Made by a program: the position numbers and the translations under genes. 64,000 bases of DNA from Streptomyces fradiae (GTDB lineage: Bacteria; Actinomycetota; Actinomycetes; Streptomycetales; Streptomycetaceae): the NCBI RefSeq assembly GCF_041270065.1, contig NZ_CP065958.1:744001-808000 (forward strand), given 5' to 3'. Under the pieces are notes generated by a model. That model saw only the letters and a list, made by a program, of their open reading frames with translations, did no database searches and was not told the origin of the DNA. Below, in pieces: positions 19,191 through 28,511 of the stretch. Each line of letters starts with the position of its first letter. Within the stretch, counting starts at the first letter, position 1.

Positions 19191-20588
19191 ATGGACCCGC
19201 TGCACGCGCTCCGGGACGCCTCGCCCACCCCCTTCTGGCTGGACGACGCCGACCGCCGGCCGCCCGCCGCGCCGGCTCTCGTCGGGCCCACCGACTGCGA
19301 TCTGCTCGTGGTCGGCGGGGGCTACAGCGGGCTCTGGACCGCGCTGATCGCCAAGGAGCGCGATCCGTCGGCCGATGTCGTGCTGATCGAGGCGGGCCGG
19401 GTCGGCGGCGCCGCGTCCGGGCGCAACGGCGGCTTCTGCGAGTCGAGCCTGACGCACGGACTGGGCAACGGAATTGCCCGCTGGCCCGGGGAGATCGGGC
19501 GGCTCGAACGGCTCGGCCGGGAGAATCTGCAGGCCATCGAGGACACGCTCGCCCGGCACGGCATCGACTGCGACTGGCGGCGCAGCGGCTCCCTGGTGGT
19601 GGCCACCGAGCCGTACCAGCTCGCGGGTCTGAAGGAGGAGGCCGAGGCCGCCGCGCGGTACGGCGCGGACGTGGCGCTGCTCGACGAGGCGGCGGTGCGG
19701 GCCGAGATCGACTCCCCCACCTTCCTCGGCGGGCTGTGGAACAAGGACGGGGTCGCCATGATCGACCCGGCGCGGCTCGCCCACGGCCTCAAGCGCGCCT
19801 GCCAGGAGCTCGACGTCCGGGTGTACGAGCACACGCCGGGCAGCCGGCTCACCGAGGACGGCGCCCGGATCGCGGTCACCACGCCCTACGGCCGGGTGCG
19901 CGCCCGCAAGGTCGCGCTCGCCACCAACGCGTACCCCTCGCTCCTTCGCCGGCACCGCCCGTACACCGTCCCCGTCTACGACTACGCGCTGATGACCGAG
20001 CCCCTGACGGATCATCAACTCGCCTCCGTGGCCTGGCGGAACCGGCAGGGCTTCGCCGACTGCGCCAACCGCTTCCACTATGTGCGCCTGTCCGCCGACA
20101 ACCGGATCCTGTGGGGCGGCTTCGACGCCGTCCACCGCTTCCGGGGCGGTGTGCGGGCCGAGCGGGACCAGCGCCCGGAGACCTTCGCGACCCTCGCCCG
20201 GCACTTCTTCGAGACCTTCCCGCAGCTCGCCGGGGTCCGCTTCAGTCACGCCTGGGGCGGCGCGATCGACACCAGCACCCGCTTCTGCGTCTTCTTCGAC
20301 ACCAGCCACCGCGGCCGGGTGGCGTACGCGGCCGGCTACACGGGTCTCGGCGTGGGCGCCACGCGCTTCGGCGCCGAGGTGATGCTCGACCTGCTCACCG
20401 GGGCGCGCACCGAGCGCACCTCGCTCGAGCTGGTGCGCCGCAAGCCGCTGCCGTTCCCGCCCGAGCCGGTGCGGTCGGTCGGCATCGGGATCACGCAGTG
20501 GGCGCTCGCCCGCGCCGACGCCCGCGAGGGGCGCCGCAATCTGTGGCTGCGCGCCCTGGACCGCGTGGGCCTCGGTTTCGACAGCTGA
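19191..20588 (+). CDS. FAD-dependent oxidoreductase, D-amino-acid oxidase (DAO) family
   Basis: This is a 465-residue flavoenzyme. The N-terminal FAD motif is LLVVGGGYSGLWTA (GxGxxG at 42-47), preceded by a PFWLDDA segment common in PuuB/OrdL-like amine oxidoreductases. The RVGGAASGRNGGFCE loop is the position where relatives hold FAD. A C-terminal GYTGLGVGATRFGAEVMLDLL motif completes the FAD site. The start has AAGGAG nine bases upstream. Relatives oxidise glycine derivatives, polyamines or other amines. Its position after the amidohydrolase and TetR genes supports a catabolic role, by inference. Confidence 0.9.
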   Translation: MDPLHALRDASPTPFWLDDADRRPPAAPALVGPTDCDLLVVGGGYSGLWTALIAKERDPSADVVLIEAGRVGGAASGRNGGFCESSLTHGLGNGIARWPGEIGRLERLGRENLQAIEDTLARHGIDCDWRRSGSLVVATEPYQLAGLKEEAEAAARYGADVALLDEAAVRAEIDSPTFLGGLWNKDGVAMIDPARLAHGLKRACQELDVRVYEHTPGSRLTEDGARIAVTTPYGRVRARKVALATNAYPSLLRRHRPYTVPVYDYALMTEPLTDHQLASVAWRNRQGFADCANRFHYVRLSADNRILWGGFDAVHRFRGGVRAERDQRPETFATLARHFFETFPQLAGVRFSHAWGGAIDTSTRFCVFFDTSHRGRVAYAAGYTGLGVGATRFGAEVMLDLLTGARTERTSLELVRRKPLPFPPEPVRSVGIGITQWALARADAREGRRNLWLRALDRVGLGFDS

Positions 20589-20695
20589 GCCCCCGCCCGT
20601 ACCGCTGCCGCGTTCACCTCGTCTTCGCCCTCCGACTCCCGTCCCATGGCCCGCTGTTGGGGGCCGTGTCGCCGGGACGAGGTGCGGTGGGCGGC

Positions 20696-21910
20696 ATGCG
20701 ACGGGGGCGATGGCGGCGATGGGGACACGTGGCGGCGGCGGTCGCGCTGACGGTGGCGGTCCTGGCGGCGGACGAGCCGCCCGGGCCTGCGCGGTGCGCG
20801 GGCTCGGTGCCGTACACCGCCGGGACCGGCGGCTACGCGGTCTACCGGATACCGGCCGTCGTCCGCACCCCCGCCGGCACCCTGCTCGCCTTCGCCGAGG
20901 GCCGGGTGCACGGGGCGGGGGACGCGGGCGCCGTGGATCTGGTGCTGCGGCGCTCGGCGGACGGCGGCTGCACCTGGGGGCCGCTGATCGTGGTCGCGGC
21001 CGGGCACGGGGACACCCGCGGCAATCCGGCCCCGGTGGTCGACCCGGCGAGCGGCGACGTCGTGCTGCTCTCCTCGGGCAACGCCGGTACGGCGACCGAA
21101 CGCTCCGTGCTCCAGGGGCGGGTGGACCCGGCGCACGGGCGGCGGGCGTACGTCCAGCGCAGCACGGACGACGGGCGCGGTTTCTCCGCGCCCGAGGACA
21201 TCACCGCCTCGGTCAAGCGGCCCGACTGGCGCTGGTACGCCACCGGCCCCGGGCACGCGCTCGCCCTCACCCACGGCCGGTACGCGGGCCGGCTCGTCGT
21301 CCCCGCCGACCACTCGGCCGCGCCGCCGCCCGGCTCCACGGACACCGGCCGCGAGCCGCGCCACTACGGCGCGCACGCCCTGCTCAGCGACGACGGCGGC
21401 CACAGCTGGCGGATCGGCGCCGCGGACGAGTCGTACGACGGAGGCGTCAACAGCAACGAGTCCACGGCGGCCGAACTCCCCGACGGCAGCCTCTACTTCA
21501 GCACCCGCGACCAGCTCGGCGACGCCCCCGGCCACCGCGCCGACAGCCGTTCGGCCGACGGCGGCGCGAGCCTGGAGCGCCCGTACGCGCCGCAGCCCGC
21601 GCTCGCCGCCGTCCCCGTGGTGCAGGGCAGTCTGCTGTACGTGTCCGGGCCGGGGCCGGGGCGGCCCGGGCTGCTGCTGTTCTCCGCGCCGTCGGTGCCG
21701 GACCGGCGCGCCGCCGAGGCGCTGTGGACCAGCGCCGACGGCGGCCGCGCCTTCACCCGGGCGCTCACCCTGTCACCGGCCCCCGCCGCGTACTCGGACC
21801 TGGTGCGGGTGGACGCGGGGACGGTCGGCGTGCTGTACGAGACGGGGGTGCGCGGCCCGTACGAGTCGATCGCCTTCCGGCGCGTCCCGCTGGCCCGGCT
21901 CGGCCGATGA
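20696..21910 (+). CDS. Secreted exo-sialidase (neuraminidase)
   Basis: This is a 404-residue glycoside hydrolase that should release terminal sialic acids. An N-terminal Arg-rich, hydrophobic signal segment (residues ~1-25) directs export. The sialidase motif YRIP is at 50-53, followed by LLAFAEGR. Asp-box repeats S-x-D-x-G-x-x-W/F recur (SADGGCTW, STDDGRGF, SDDGGHSW, SADGGRAF), marking the blades of a six-bladed propeller. A GTG at 20687 is an alternative start three codons upstream. The gene is convergent with the metallopeptidase, one base apart. Confidence 0.88.
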   Translation: MRRGRWRRWGHVAAAVALTVAVLAADEPPGPARCAGSVPYTAGTGGYAVYRIPAVVRTPAGTLLAFAEGRVHGAGDAGAVDLVLRRSADGGCTWGPLIVVAAGHGDTRGNPAPVVDPASGDVVLLSSGNAGTATERSVLQGRVDPAHGRRAYVQRSTDDGRGFSAPEDITASVKRPDWRWYATGPGHALALTHGRYAGRLVVPADHSAAPPPGSTDTGREPRHYGAHALLSDDGGHSWRIGAADESYDGGVNSNESTAAELPDGSLYFSTRDQLGDAPGHRADSRSADGGASLERPYAPQPALAAVPVVQGSLLYVSGPGPGRPGLLLFSAPSVPDRRAAEALWTSADGGRAFTRALTLSPAPAAYSDLVRVDAGTVGVLYETGVRGPYESIAFRRVPLARLGR

Positions 21911-21911
21911 C

Positions 21912-22964
21912 TCAGACGCCGGGTATCTCCCGGGCCCGGAAGGCGTCGCGGACCGCGTCGGCGGCGGCCTGTCCGTACATGCTCCGGGCGGTCGCGACGG
22001 TCTGGGCCGCCGCGGCCGAGAAGGAGGTGTCGGGGGCGAAGCCGAACTGGGCGTTGACGATGATCCGGTCGGCGGTACGGGCGCCGAGCGCCGTGCGGAT
22101 GTCCCAGAGCGCGCGGGACCAGATCTCGCCGTCCGCGTGGACCTCGCCGACCCGGTCGGCGTAGACCTTGGTGCCGTCCAGGCGCCGCAGGCAGTGCGGG
22201 GCGCCGCTGTACATGACGGAGTCCCAGTCGCCGACGCAGGCGAGGTCGGTGCGCACCGGCCAGCCGTGGCGGGTGGCGGCGTTCGTGCCGACGGCGACGG
22301 CGAGGTAGTCGCCGAAGGCCTCGCCGATCGCGCCGGCCTCGGCGGAGGCGCCGAAGCCGGGCACCTGGGCCTCGTGCACGGCGTGCCCGTACTCGTGGAC
22401 GATCACCTCGGCGTCCTCGGCGTCGTCGACGCCGCCCTTGCCGAAGCGGATCTCGTCCTTCTTGTCGGTGAAGAAGGAGTTGTCGGCGCCCCACTGGTTG
22501 ATCCGCACGGGCTGCACCCGGTCGTTGGCGCCGGGGAGTTCGCTGCCGAAGCCGAGGCCCTGGAGGTAGTCCTGCGCCTCGTTGACCCAGAAGTACGCCA
22601 TGACCTGCTCGAACTGGTCGTCGTGCCGGTCGTACGAGCCGATGTCGGCGACCTTCGCCGAGGCGCCGGTGTCGGACCGGACGGAGGCCCAGCGGCCGGA
22701 GAGGCCGCCGCTGCCGTCGAGGTTGCGCAGCTCCGCGAGCGTGTAGGCGGAGGCGGGGACCGCGGTGGCGGAGTCCTTGGCGTCGGTGAGCGACTGGTCG
22801 CCCGTGGACTGCACAGGGTTGACCATGAAGATGCGGGCCTGGGGCCCGGCGGAGTGCGGGGCGGTGTCCGCGGCGGCGGCCGGTCCGGCCAGTCCCGCGG
22901 GGGCGATCAGCGCCACGGTGGCGGTGGCCGCGGCGATCAGGCCGCGGGATGTGCGGCGAGCCAT
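21912..22964 (-). CDS. Secreted zinc metallopeptidase (fungalysin/M36-like)
   Basis: This is a 350-residue secreted protease. ATG 22964 has GGAGG seven bases upstream and begins a clear signal peptide (ARRTSRGLIAAATATVALIA ... AAA, cleavage near residue 32). The zinc motif HEYGH is at 190-194, with the downstream glutamate ligand helix GAIGEAFGDYLA, as in M4/M36 gluzincins. The long FTP propeptide of classical M36 enzymes is missing, so this is a short form. It probably degrades extracellular protein. Confidence 0.85.
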   Translation of the reverse strand: MARRTSRGLIAAATATVALIAPAGLAGPAAAADTAPHSAGPQARIFMVNPVQSTGDQSLTDAKDSATAVPASAYTLAELRNLDGSGGLSGRWASVRSDTGASAKVADIGSYDRHDDQFEQVMAYFWVNEAQDYLQGLGFGSELPGANDRVQPVRINQWGADNSFFTDKKDEIRFGKGGVDDAEDAEVIVHEYGHAVHEAQVPGFGASAEAGAIGEAFGDYLAVAVGTNAATRHGWPVRTDLACVGDWDSVMYSGAPHCLRRLDGTKVYADRVGEVHADGEIWSRALWDIRTALGARTADRIIVNAQFGFAPDTSFSAAAAQTVATARSMYGQAAADAVRDAFRAREIPGV

Positions 22965-23085
22965 CAACGTCCTCCCGGTGTGGGATGCGAGGTGAGGGTG
23001 AAGGGGTGGTGCCGACGTGCGGGCGTGATCATCGCGCACGGCACCACCCCGCGTCGAGGGCTTGGAGGTACGGATCCGCTTCGGT

Positions 23086-24393
23086 TCAGGGCAGCAGTGC
23101 GGGTTCGGCGTCGCGGGCGAGCGCGTGGGCGAACTCCGGCCACCAGGCGCCGGCGGGCGGGTCGACCACTCCGTACACCGGGTCGGCGGGGCCGGTGGTG
23201 CCGCGGGTGCAGCTGCCGTCGGAGTCGCCGATGGTCTTCACGTACAGATAGGCGTCGACGAGCGGCTGTCCGGTGTCGGCGGTGGGGCGCGGGCCCATGC
23301 CGCGGCCGGGCGGGTTGCACCAGGTCTCGGGGTCGGGGTACGTGCCGGCGGCGGGCTTCCAGGGGCCCTTGCCGTTGCGGCTGGTGTCGACGACGAAGTG
23401 GGCGAGTTCCGTGGTGGCGGGCTGACCGACGGTCTGGTCGTACCAGGCGTCGGTCCAGTGCCAGGTGGTGGGGTCGTCGGCGGAGACGGCGTTGCCGGGG
23501 CTGCCGTCGTTGGGCGCGGCGGCGGAGTAGTACTGGCTCGCGCACCAGTCGGTGTGGCCGCGGCCCCAGTCGGGGCCCTGGGTGGCGAACCAGACGCACT
23601 TGGCCAGCCAGCCGCCGTAGCGGGTCTGGTGGTCGGTGGGCTGGAAGTTGGAGACGTTGAGCGCGAAGCCGTCGGCGCGGTCGACGCCGGCGTCGATCAG
23701 CCGCTGGGCCATGTCGCCGACGGCGCGCCACTGGCTGTTGCCGGCGTCGAGGTAGACGAGGGTGCGGGGGTGTTGCTTGAGCGCGGTGACGGCGAAGCCG
23801 AGGTCGGCGAGGCGGGCCCTGGTCAGCTCGCCGGTGGGGTCGCCGGTGCCGGCGCAGTCCTTGGGGAGCGCGCCGAGTCCGTCGGGTTCGAGGAGGACGA
23901 CGGCGGGGCCGTCGCCGATGCCGTCGGCGAGCGCGGTGACCCACTCCCGGTAGGCGGTGGAGGACGCGGCGCCGCCGCCGGAGTACAGGCCGCAGTCCCG
24001 GCCGGGCACGTTGTACGCGACGAGGACGGGCACCTGTCCGGCTGCGCCGGCGCGTGCGCCGAGCGCGGCGGCGTCCGTGCGCGCCTGTTCGGGCGTCCCG
24101 CCGGTGAACCAGGCCGCCTGCGGCAGGGCGGCGAGGCGGGTCATCCGGGCGGCGTCGTCCGTGTCCCCGGCCGCCGCGTCGGCGACGGCCTGCCGGGCGG
24201 CGCCGTTGTCGGGCTCCACATAGAACCGGGTCGTCGGCGTGAGGGTGGGCGTGACCGGCTCCTCGGCGCGCGCCGCCGGTCCGCCGGCCGCCCAGGCGGC
24301 GCAGACGGCGAGTGCCGTCACGAGTCCGGCGGTGCGCCGATGCTGTCCCGGTCTCCGGTCCGTCTTCCGGTCCGTCTTCCGATCCGTCTGCAT
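23086..24393 (-). CDS. Secreted glycoside hydrolase family 6 (cellulase/cellobiohydrolase-like)
   Basis: This is a 435-residue GH6 enzyme, which cleaves beta-1,4-glucan with inversion. Family landmarks are VLVAYNVPGRDCG, VVLLEPDGLG (catalytic Asp region), VYLDAGNSQW, ALNVSNF, FVVDTSRNGKGPW and GVVDPPAGAWWPE. The N-terminus is a signal peptide (TAGLVTALAVCAAWAAGGPAA) after a repetitive basic tail (TDRKTDRKTDRR). No carbohydrate-binding module is attached. ATG 24393 has GGAGG five bases upstream. The enzyme may act on plant cellulose, or remodel the organism's own tip glucan. Confidence 0.92.
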   Translation of the reverse strand: MQTDRKTDRKTDRRPGQHRRTAGLVTALAVCAAWAAGGPAARAEEPVTPTLTPTTRFYVEPDNGAARQAVADAAAGDTDDAARMTRLAALPQAAWFTGGTPEQARTDAAALGARAGAAGQVPVLVAYNVPGRDCGLYSGGGAASSTAYREWVTALADGIGDGPAVVLLEPDGLGALPKDCAGTGDPTGELTRARLADLGFAVTALKQHPRTLVYLDAGNSQWRAVGDMAQRLIDAGVDRADGFALNVSNFQPTDHQTRYGGWLAKCVWFATQGPDWGRGHTDWCASQYYSAAAPNDGSPGNAVSADDPTTWHWTDAWYDQTVGQPATTELAHFVVDTSRNGKGPWKPAAGTYPDPETWCNPPGRGMGPRPTADTGQPLVDAYLYVKTIGDSDGSCTRGTTGPADPVYGVVDPPAGAWWPEFAHALARDAEPALLP

Positions 24394-24502
24394 GTGGCCT
24401 CCCTCGGCCTCCCCCGACACGGTCGCGAGCAGCCTAGGGGTTTTCGATCTTCGACGGGGGCGGAATGCGGGCCTCCTCCGGCGCGGGCGGCGCGCGGGGC
24501 GC

Positions 24503-25402
24503 TCACTCCTGCCGGCTGCTCTCGTCCCTCAGCCAGGTGTCGAAGTCGCGCGCCCTGATCGCCTTGCGCGCGCCCCTGCGCGCCGTGAGCGCCGCCGACA
24601 GGAAGACGAGCATCGCGGGGAGCAGGGTGGGTTCGGCGCGCAGCAGGGCGCGGAGGTCGCCGAGGCCGGTGCGGGCGGTGGGCGGCGGGGCCGGGGTGGT
24701 GGGGGCGGCGGCGATGGCGGCCGGAGTGGGAGATTCCACCGACTCCCGCTGCCGCTCCTCCAGTTGGGCCGTCGAGGTGGCCGCGCGGACCCGGCGGCGG
24801 ATCAGGTCGGGCCAGGTGCGCGGCGGGCGCACGACGACCCTGGCGGCCGGGACGACGGCGCGTTCGGCGGGCGCGAAGGCGAGGGACGCGGCGAGGTCGT
24901 CGGCCATCAGCGGCGGGAGCGCGGCGATACGGGCATGGCCCTCGCCGGTCATGGCGATCACCCCGCGCCCGAACAGCCCCTCGCGCACGGCGGGCAGCCG
25001 CTGCCAGACCCGGTAATAGGCCCGCACCCGCCAGGAGCAGCCGGTCATCGGCAACTCGCGCTCGGGCGCGGCGGCGAGCACAGCGCCGGGGCCGGAGAGT
25101 GCGGCGGTCAGCGCACGCACGTCGGCGGCGCCGAGTTCCACGTCGGCGTCCACGTACACCCGGGGGAAGCCCTCGGCGTGCCGGTCGCCGAGGCGCAGGG
25201 CCTCGTGCTTGGACGGGACGGGGGTCTCGACGACGCGGACCCCGGGGCCGCGGGCGGTGGCGACGGCGGCGGTGCCGTCCGTACAGCCGTTGGCCACGAC
25301 GAGGATGTCGAACTCCCCCTCGCCGGCGCCGTCCAGAAGGCGGTCGAGCAGCCGGCCGAGGGTGCGTTCCTCGTTGTGCGCGGGGATCACGATGCTGGGC
25401 AC
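24503..25402 (-). CDS. Family 2 glycosyltransferase
   Basis: This is a ~299-residue GT-A glycosyltransferase. It opens with PSIVIPAHNEERTLGRLLD, followed by VVANGCTDGT and the metal-binding YVDADVELG. A single hydrophobic segment lies near the C-terminus (LLPAMLVFLSAAL). The start is uncertain. GTG 25402 begins right at the fold with a CATACT box six bases upstream (leaderless). GTG 25438 has AAGGA nine bases upstream. GTG 25474 has AGGAG but lies in a hairpin. It is the left-most gene of the polysaccharide cluster and is divergent from the priming transferase. Confidence 0.82.
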   Translation of the reverse strand: MPSIVIPAHNEERTLGRLLDRLLDGAGEGEFDILVVANGCTDGTAAVATARGPGVRVVETPVPSKHEALRLGDRHAEGFPRVYVDADVELGAADVRALTAALSGPGAVLAAAPERELPMTGCSWRVRAYYRVWQRLPAVREGLFGRGVIAMTGEGHARIAALPPLMADDLAASLAFAPAERAVVPAARVVVRPPRTWPDLIRRRVRAATSTAQLEERQRESVESPTPAAIAAAPTTPAPPPTARTGLGDLRALLRAEPTLLPAMLVFLSAALTARRGARKAIRARDFDTWLRDESSRQE

Positions 25403-25760
25403 GGGGACAGTATGACCAAGGAGTCCCACTCTTCCCACTCTTACAGTTCCTTCAACTATCGGTAGGAGTTTCACACAACTCCTGGATGGCCTGCCCCAGT
25501 TGGTCTAGATTGAGCGCTGCCGGATCCGCTCGGTCGAAACAATCGTCCCGGGCGGATTCTGCGTCCTGTGCGGACCCGGCCGTGGCTGGGGAGACTTGCG
25601 ACCTCGGTCCGCACCGTTCAGTCAGGCGGAAGAGCCGCGCACCCTCGTCGACCGTCGCCGCCCTTCCCCTGCCCGTGAGTCGTGCGCTCGCCGGGCGAAT
25701 CGGGGGGAAGTGGCGCGGGGGTTCAACGGGGTGCGCGCGAAGCGCCCTTGGGGGGAATGG
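25403..25760. other. 358-bp divergent intergenic region at the polysaccharide cluster start
   Basis: This region separates the GT2 gene (minus strand) from the priming transferase (plus strand). It holds a 9-bp direct repeat (TCCCACTCT twice near 25425-25442) and a perfect stem-loop at 25464-25483. The rest is GC-rich sequence with no convincing promoter or coding frame. It is the most likely site for the main promoter of the plus-strand operon. Confidence 0.5.
25464..25483. promoter_or_regulatory. Stem-loop or operator AGGAGTT/AACTCCT
   Basis: Seven-base arms AGGAGTT and AACTCCT flank a six-base loop. On the minus strand the arm contains an AGGAG ribosome site and the loop contains a GTG in frame with the GT2 gene, so the element could sequester a start site. 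It could equally be a DNA operator for the divergent promoters. Confidence 0.45.
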
Positions 25761-27236
25761 ATGACCGTCCTGCCGGTCACGCATGAGCGGCACCGTGTCG
25801 AATCCACACATGTCGACCTTCCTCTCCGCCCGTGGTGGCGGAGAAGACACCAGCTCGCGCTGCTCGCCGCGGACTCCGCGGCGGCGGGCCTCGCCGCACT
25901 CTTCGTGCTGCGCGCGGGCGGTCACTGGCCGGCCGTGGCGGCGCTGCCGCCGGCCTGGGCGGCCGTGCTGCACGCCCACGGCGGTTACGCGCGGGGCCCG
26001 TTGGGCTCCGGCACCGAGGTGTACCGGCGGGTGCTGCGCGGCGCGCTCGTCCTTCCGGCGCTCGCGGCCGTCCTGGGCTGGGGCCTGGGCCGCGATCCGG
26101 ACCTGATGTACGAGATGATCCTGGCCGCACCGGTGGCCGCGGGGCTCTCGCTGGGCGTCCGGTACGCCCTGCGGCGGCGGCTGCGCGGGCACTGGGCGCG
26201 CGGCCGGGGCCGTACCACCGCCGTCCTGGTCGGCCCGTCGGCCGGGGTGGCCGAGCTGCTCGCCGCCCTGCTCCGGGACCGGCTGCCGGGCGCGCCCCCG
26301 GGCTCCGTGCTCCAGGGCATGGACATCGCCGGGGTGTGCCTGACGGACCCGGTGAACGCCGCCGAGGTGGACCGCTACGACGTGCAGGTGCTCGGCGGGG
26401 TCGACGAAGTGCCCGGTGCGATACGGATGTTCGGAGAAGCGACGGCCGTCGTGGTGCTGCCGTCGGCGGAGATCGACGCGCCGCTGCTCCGCCGGCTCGC
26501 GTGGAGCACGGCGGCCGCCGGGGGCGACTTCCTGATCGCCCCGGCCTTCGGCGACGTGGCCGCGTCGCGCCTTGAGGTGCGGCCGGTCGGCGGGGTGCCG
26601 CTGATCCACGTACGGGCGCCGCGCATGTCACGCCTTTCCCGGCTCCCGAAGGAGCTGGCCGACCGGCTGGTGGCGGCGGTGCTGCTCCTGCTCCTTTCCC
26701 CGCTGATGTGCGGGGTGGCGCTCGCCGTAAGGCTCGGCAGCAAGGGTCCGGCGCTGTTCCGGCAGGTCCGGGTGGGGCTGCACGGCAAGCAGTTCACGAT
26801 GCTGAAGTTCCGGACGATGCGGCCGGACGCGGAGGCCCGCCGGGCGGAGCTGGCGCACGCCAATCACAACAGCGACGGTCTGCTGTTCAAGGTGCGCGAC
26901 GATCCGCGGGTGACCCGGATCGGGGCCACGCTGCGCCGCTACTCGCTCGACGAACTGCCGCAGCTGTTCAACGTGCTGAGCGGGCGCATGTCGCTGATCG
27001 GTCCGCGGCCGCCACTGCCCGAGGAGGTCGCGGGCTACACCCACGAGGTGCGCCGCCGGCTGCTCGTGAAGCCCGGGCTCACCGGTCTGTGGCAGGTCAG
27101 CGGGCGCTCCGACCTGCCGTGGGAGGAGGCGGTCCGCCTCGACCTCGCGTACGTGGACAACTGGTCGCTCCGCCTGGACGCCGAGATCCTGCTGCGCACC
27201 GGCCCCGCCGTGGTCCGCGGCACCGGCGCCTACTGA
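25761..27236 (+). CDS. Polyprenyl-phosphate sugar phosphotransferase (initiating phosphoglycosyl transferase)
   Basis: This 491-residue membrane enzyme moves a sugar phosphate onto undecaprenyl phosphate, the first step of repeat-unit assembly. The N-terminal half has several membrane helices and a CoA-binding-like Rossmann part. A membrane helix near ~305 leads into the catalytic domain with FRQVRVGLHGKQFTMLKFRT, LDELPQLFNVLSGRMSLIGP and KPGLTGLWQVSGRSDLPW, the WbaP/PglC-like signature. ATG 25761 follows a GGGGGGAA ribosome site. It heads the plus-strand sugar operon. The primed sugar cannot be told from sequence. Confidence 0.93.
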   Translation: MTVLPVTHERHRVESTHVDLPLRPWWRRRHQLALLAADSAAAGLAALFVLRAGGHWPAVAALPPAWAAVLHAHGGYARGPLGSGTEVYRRVLRGALVLPALAAVLGWGLGRDPDLMYEMILAAPVAAGLSLGVRYALRRRLRGHWARGRGRTTAVLVGPSAGVAELLAALLRDRLPGAPPGSVLQGMDIAGVCLTDPVNAAEVDRYDVQVLGGVDEVPGAIRMFGEATAVVVLPSAEIDAPLLRRLAWSTAAAGGDFLIAPAFGDVAASRLEVRPVGGVPLIHVRAPRMSRLSRLPKELADRLVAAVLLLLLSPLMCGVALAVRLGSKGPALFRQVRVGLHGKQFTMLKFRTMRPDAEARRAELAHANHNSDGLLFKVRDDPRVTRIGATLRRYSLDELPQLFNVLSGRMSLIGPRPPLPEEVAGYTHEVRRRLLVKPGLTGLWQVSGRSDLPWEEAVRLDLAYVDNWSLRLDAEILLRTGPAVVRGTGAY

Positions 27237-27368
27237 CCCCCGGGCGCCCCGCCCGCCCCGTATCACCCCGGCCCGCCCCGTACTCCCGCCGTCACGGAAG
27301 ACCGTCCCGACGAGAGTCCAGAAGACCCGCCCGTCCCGATCCGCCCACCCTGTATGGAGGGGAACACG

Positions 27369-28511
27369 TTGAACGAAGCCGACCGACCCGACGAGCGGCT
27401 GGGAGTCGCCGTCATAGGCGCCGGCTACTGGGGACCCAACCTGGTGCGCAACTTCCAGGCCAGCGACCGGTTCCGGCTGCGCTGGCTGTGCGACCTCGAT
27501 GTCGCGCGCGCCGAGCGGGTCCTCGGCGGGTACTCCACCGTGCGGGCCACCGCCGACTACGCGGCGGTGCTCGCCGACCCGGAGGTCGCCGCGGTCGCCG
27601 TCGCCACCCCGGCCGGCACCCATCTGGACGTGGCGCTCGCCGCGCTGCGCGCCGGGAAGCACGTCCTGGTCGAGAAGCCGCTGGCCACCACCTACGCCGA
27701 CGGGGCGCGGCTGGTCGCGGAGGCCGAGGAGCGCGGGCTGACCCTGATGTGCGACCACACGTACTGCTACACCCCGGCCGTGGCGAAGATCCGCGAGCTG
27801 GTGCACCAGGGCGCGCTCGGCGAGATCCACTACGTGGACTCGGTGCGGATCAACCTCGGCCTGGTGCAGAAGGACATCGACGTGCTGTGGGACCTGGCCC
27901 CGCACGATCTGTCGATCCTGGACTTCATCCTGCCCGAGCACGTGGAGCCGGTGGCGGTCGCCGCGCACGGCGCGGACCCGATCGGCGCGGGCCGGGACTG
28001 CATCACGTACCTCACGCTGCAGCTGAACACCGGGGCCATCGCGCATGTGCACGTGAACTGGCTGTCCCCGACCAAGGTGCGCACCACCATGGTCGGCGGC
28101 GCCAAGCGCACCCTGGTCTGGGACGACCTGAACCCGGCGCAGCGCCTCGCGGTCTTCGACCGGGGCGTGGACCTGACCACGCCGCAGGACCTGGGCGCGG
28201 ACGAGCGCCGGGAGGCGCTGATCTCGTACCGCAGCGGCGACATGGTCGCACCGGCGCTCGGCGAGAAGGAGGCGCTGCGCGGCATGGTCGACGAGTTCGC
28301 GGCGGCGATCACCGAGGGCCGGGCGCCGCTGACCGACGGGCGGGCGGGCCTCAGGGTCCTGGACATTCTGGAGGCGGCCTCGCGGAGCCTGGAGTTCCGC
28401 GGTGCGGTCGTCGGTCTGCGGACCGGTGGTGACCGGGCACTGCCCGCACTGCCGACACCGCGGGACGGGTCTGCGAAGAACGTGAACGAAGCGGCGGGAG
28501 AACGGCGTTGA
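27369..28511 (+). CDS. Gfo/Idh/MocA oxidoreductase, candidate UDP-sugar 3-dehydrogenase (WbpB/WlbA-like)
   Basis: This is a 380-residue NAD-dependent sugar oxidoreductase. The Rossmann motif is VAVIGAGYWGPNLVRNF, the catalytic EKP is in VLVEKPLATT, and the C-terminal half carries the family sheet with DVLWDLAPHDLSI. Relatives in polysaccharide clusters oxidise C3 of UDP-GlcNAcA before transamination. TTG 27369 is preferred over ATG 27354 because GGAGGGG lies six bases upstream of the TTG and overlaps the ATG codon. The next gene starts inside its stop codon (TTGA). Its neighbours supply aminotransferase and acetyltransferase functions. Confidence 0.88.
   Translation: MNEADRPDERLGVAVIGAGYWGPNLVRNFQASDRFRLRWLCDLDVARAERVLGGYSTVRATADYAAVLADPEVAAVAVATPAGTHLDVALAALRAGKHVLVEKPLATTYADGARLVAEAEERGLTLMCDHTYCYTPAVAKIRELVHQGALGEIHYVDSVRINLGLVQKDIDVLWDLAPHDLSILDFILPEHVEPVAVAAHGADPIGAGRDCITYLTLQLNTGAIAHVHVNWLSPTKVRTTMVGGAKRTLVWDDLNPAQRLAVFDRGVDLTTPQDLGADERREALISYRSGDMVAPALGEKEALRGMVDEFAAAITEGRAPLTDGRAGLRVLDILEAASRSLEFRGAVVGLRTGGDRALPALPTPRDGSAKNVNEAAGERR

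Noticed and set aside
24394..24502. A CebR-type cellulose operator upstream of the GH6 gene
   Set aside because: No TGGGAGCGCTCCCA-like palindrome is present between the GH6 start and the next gene.
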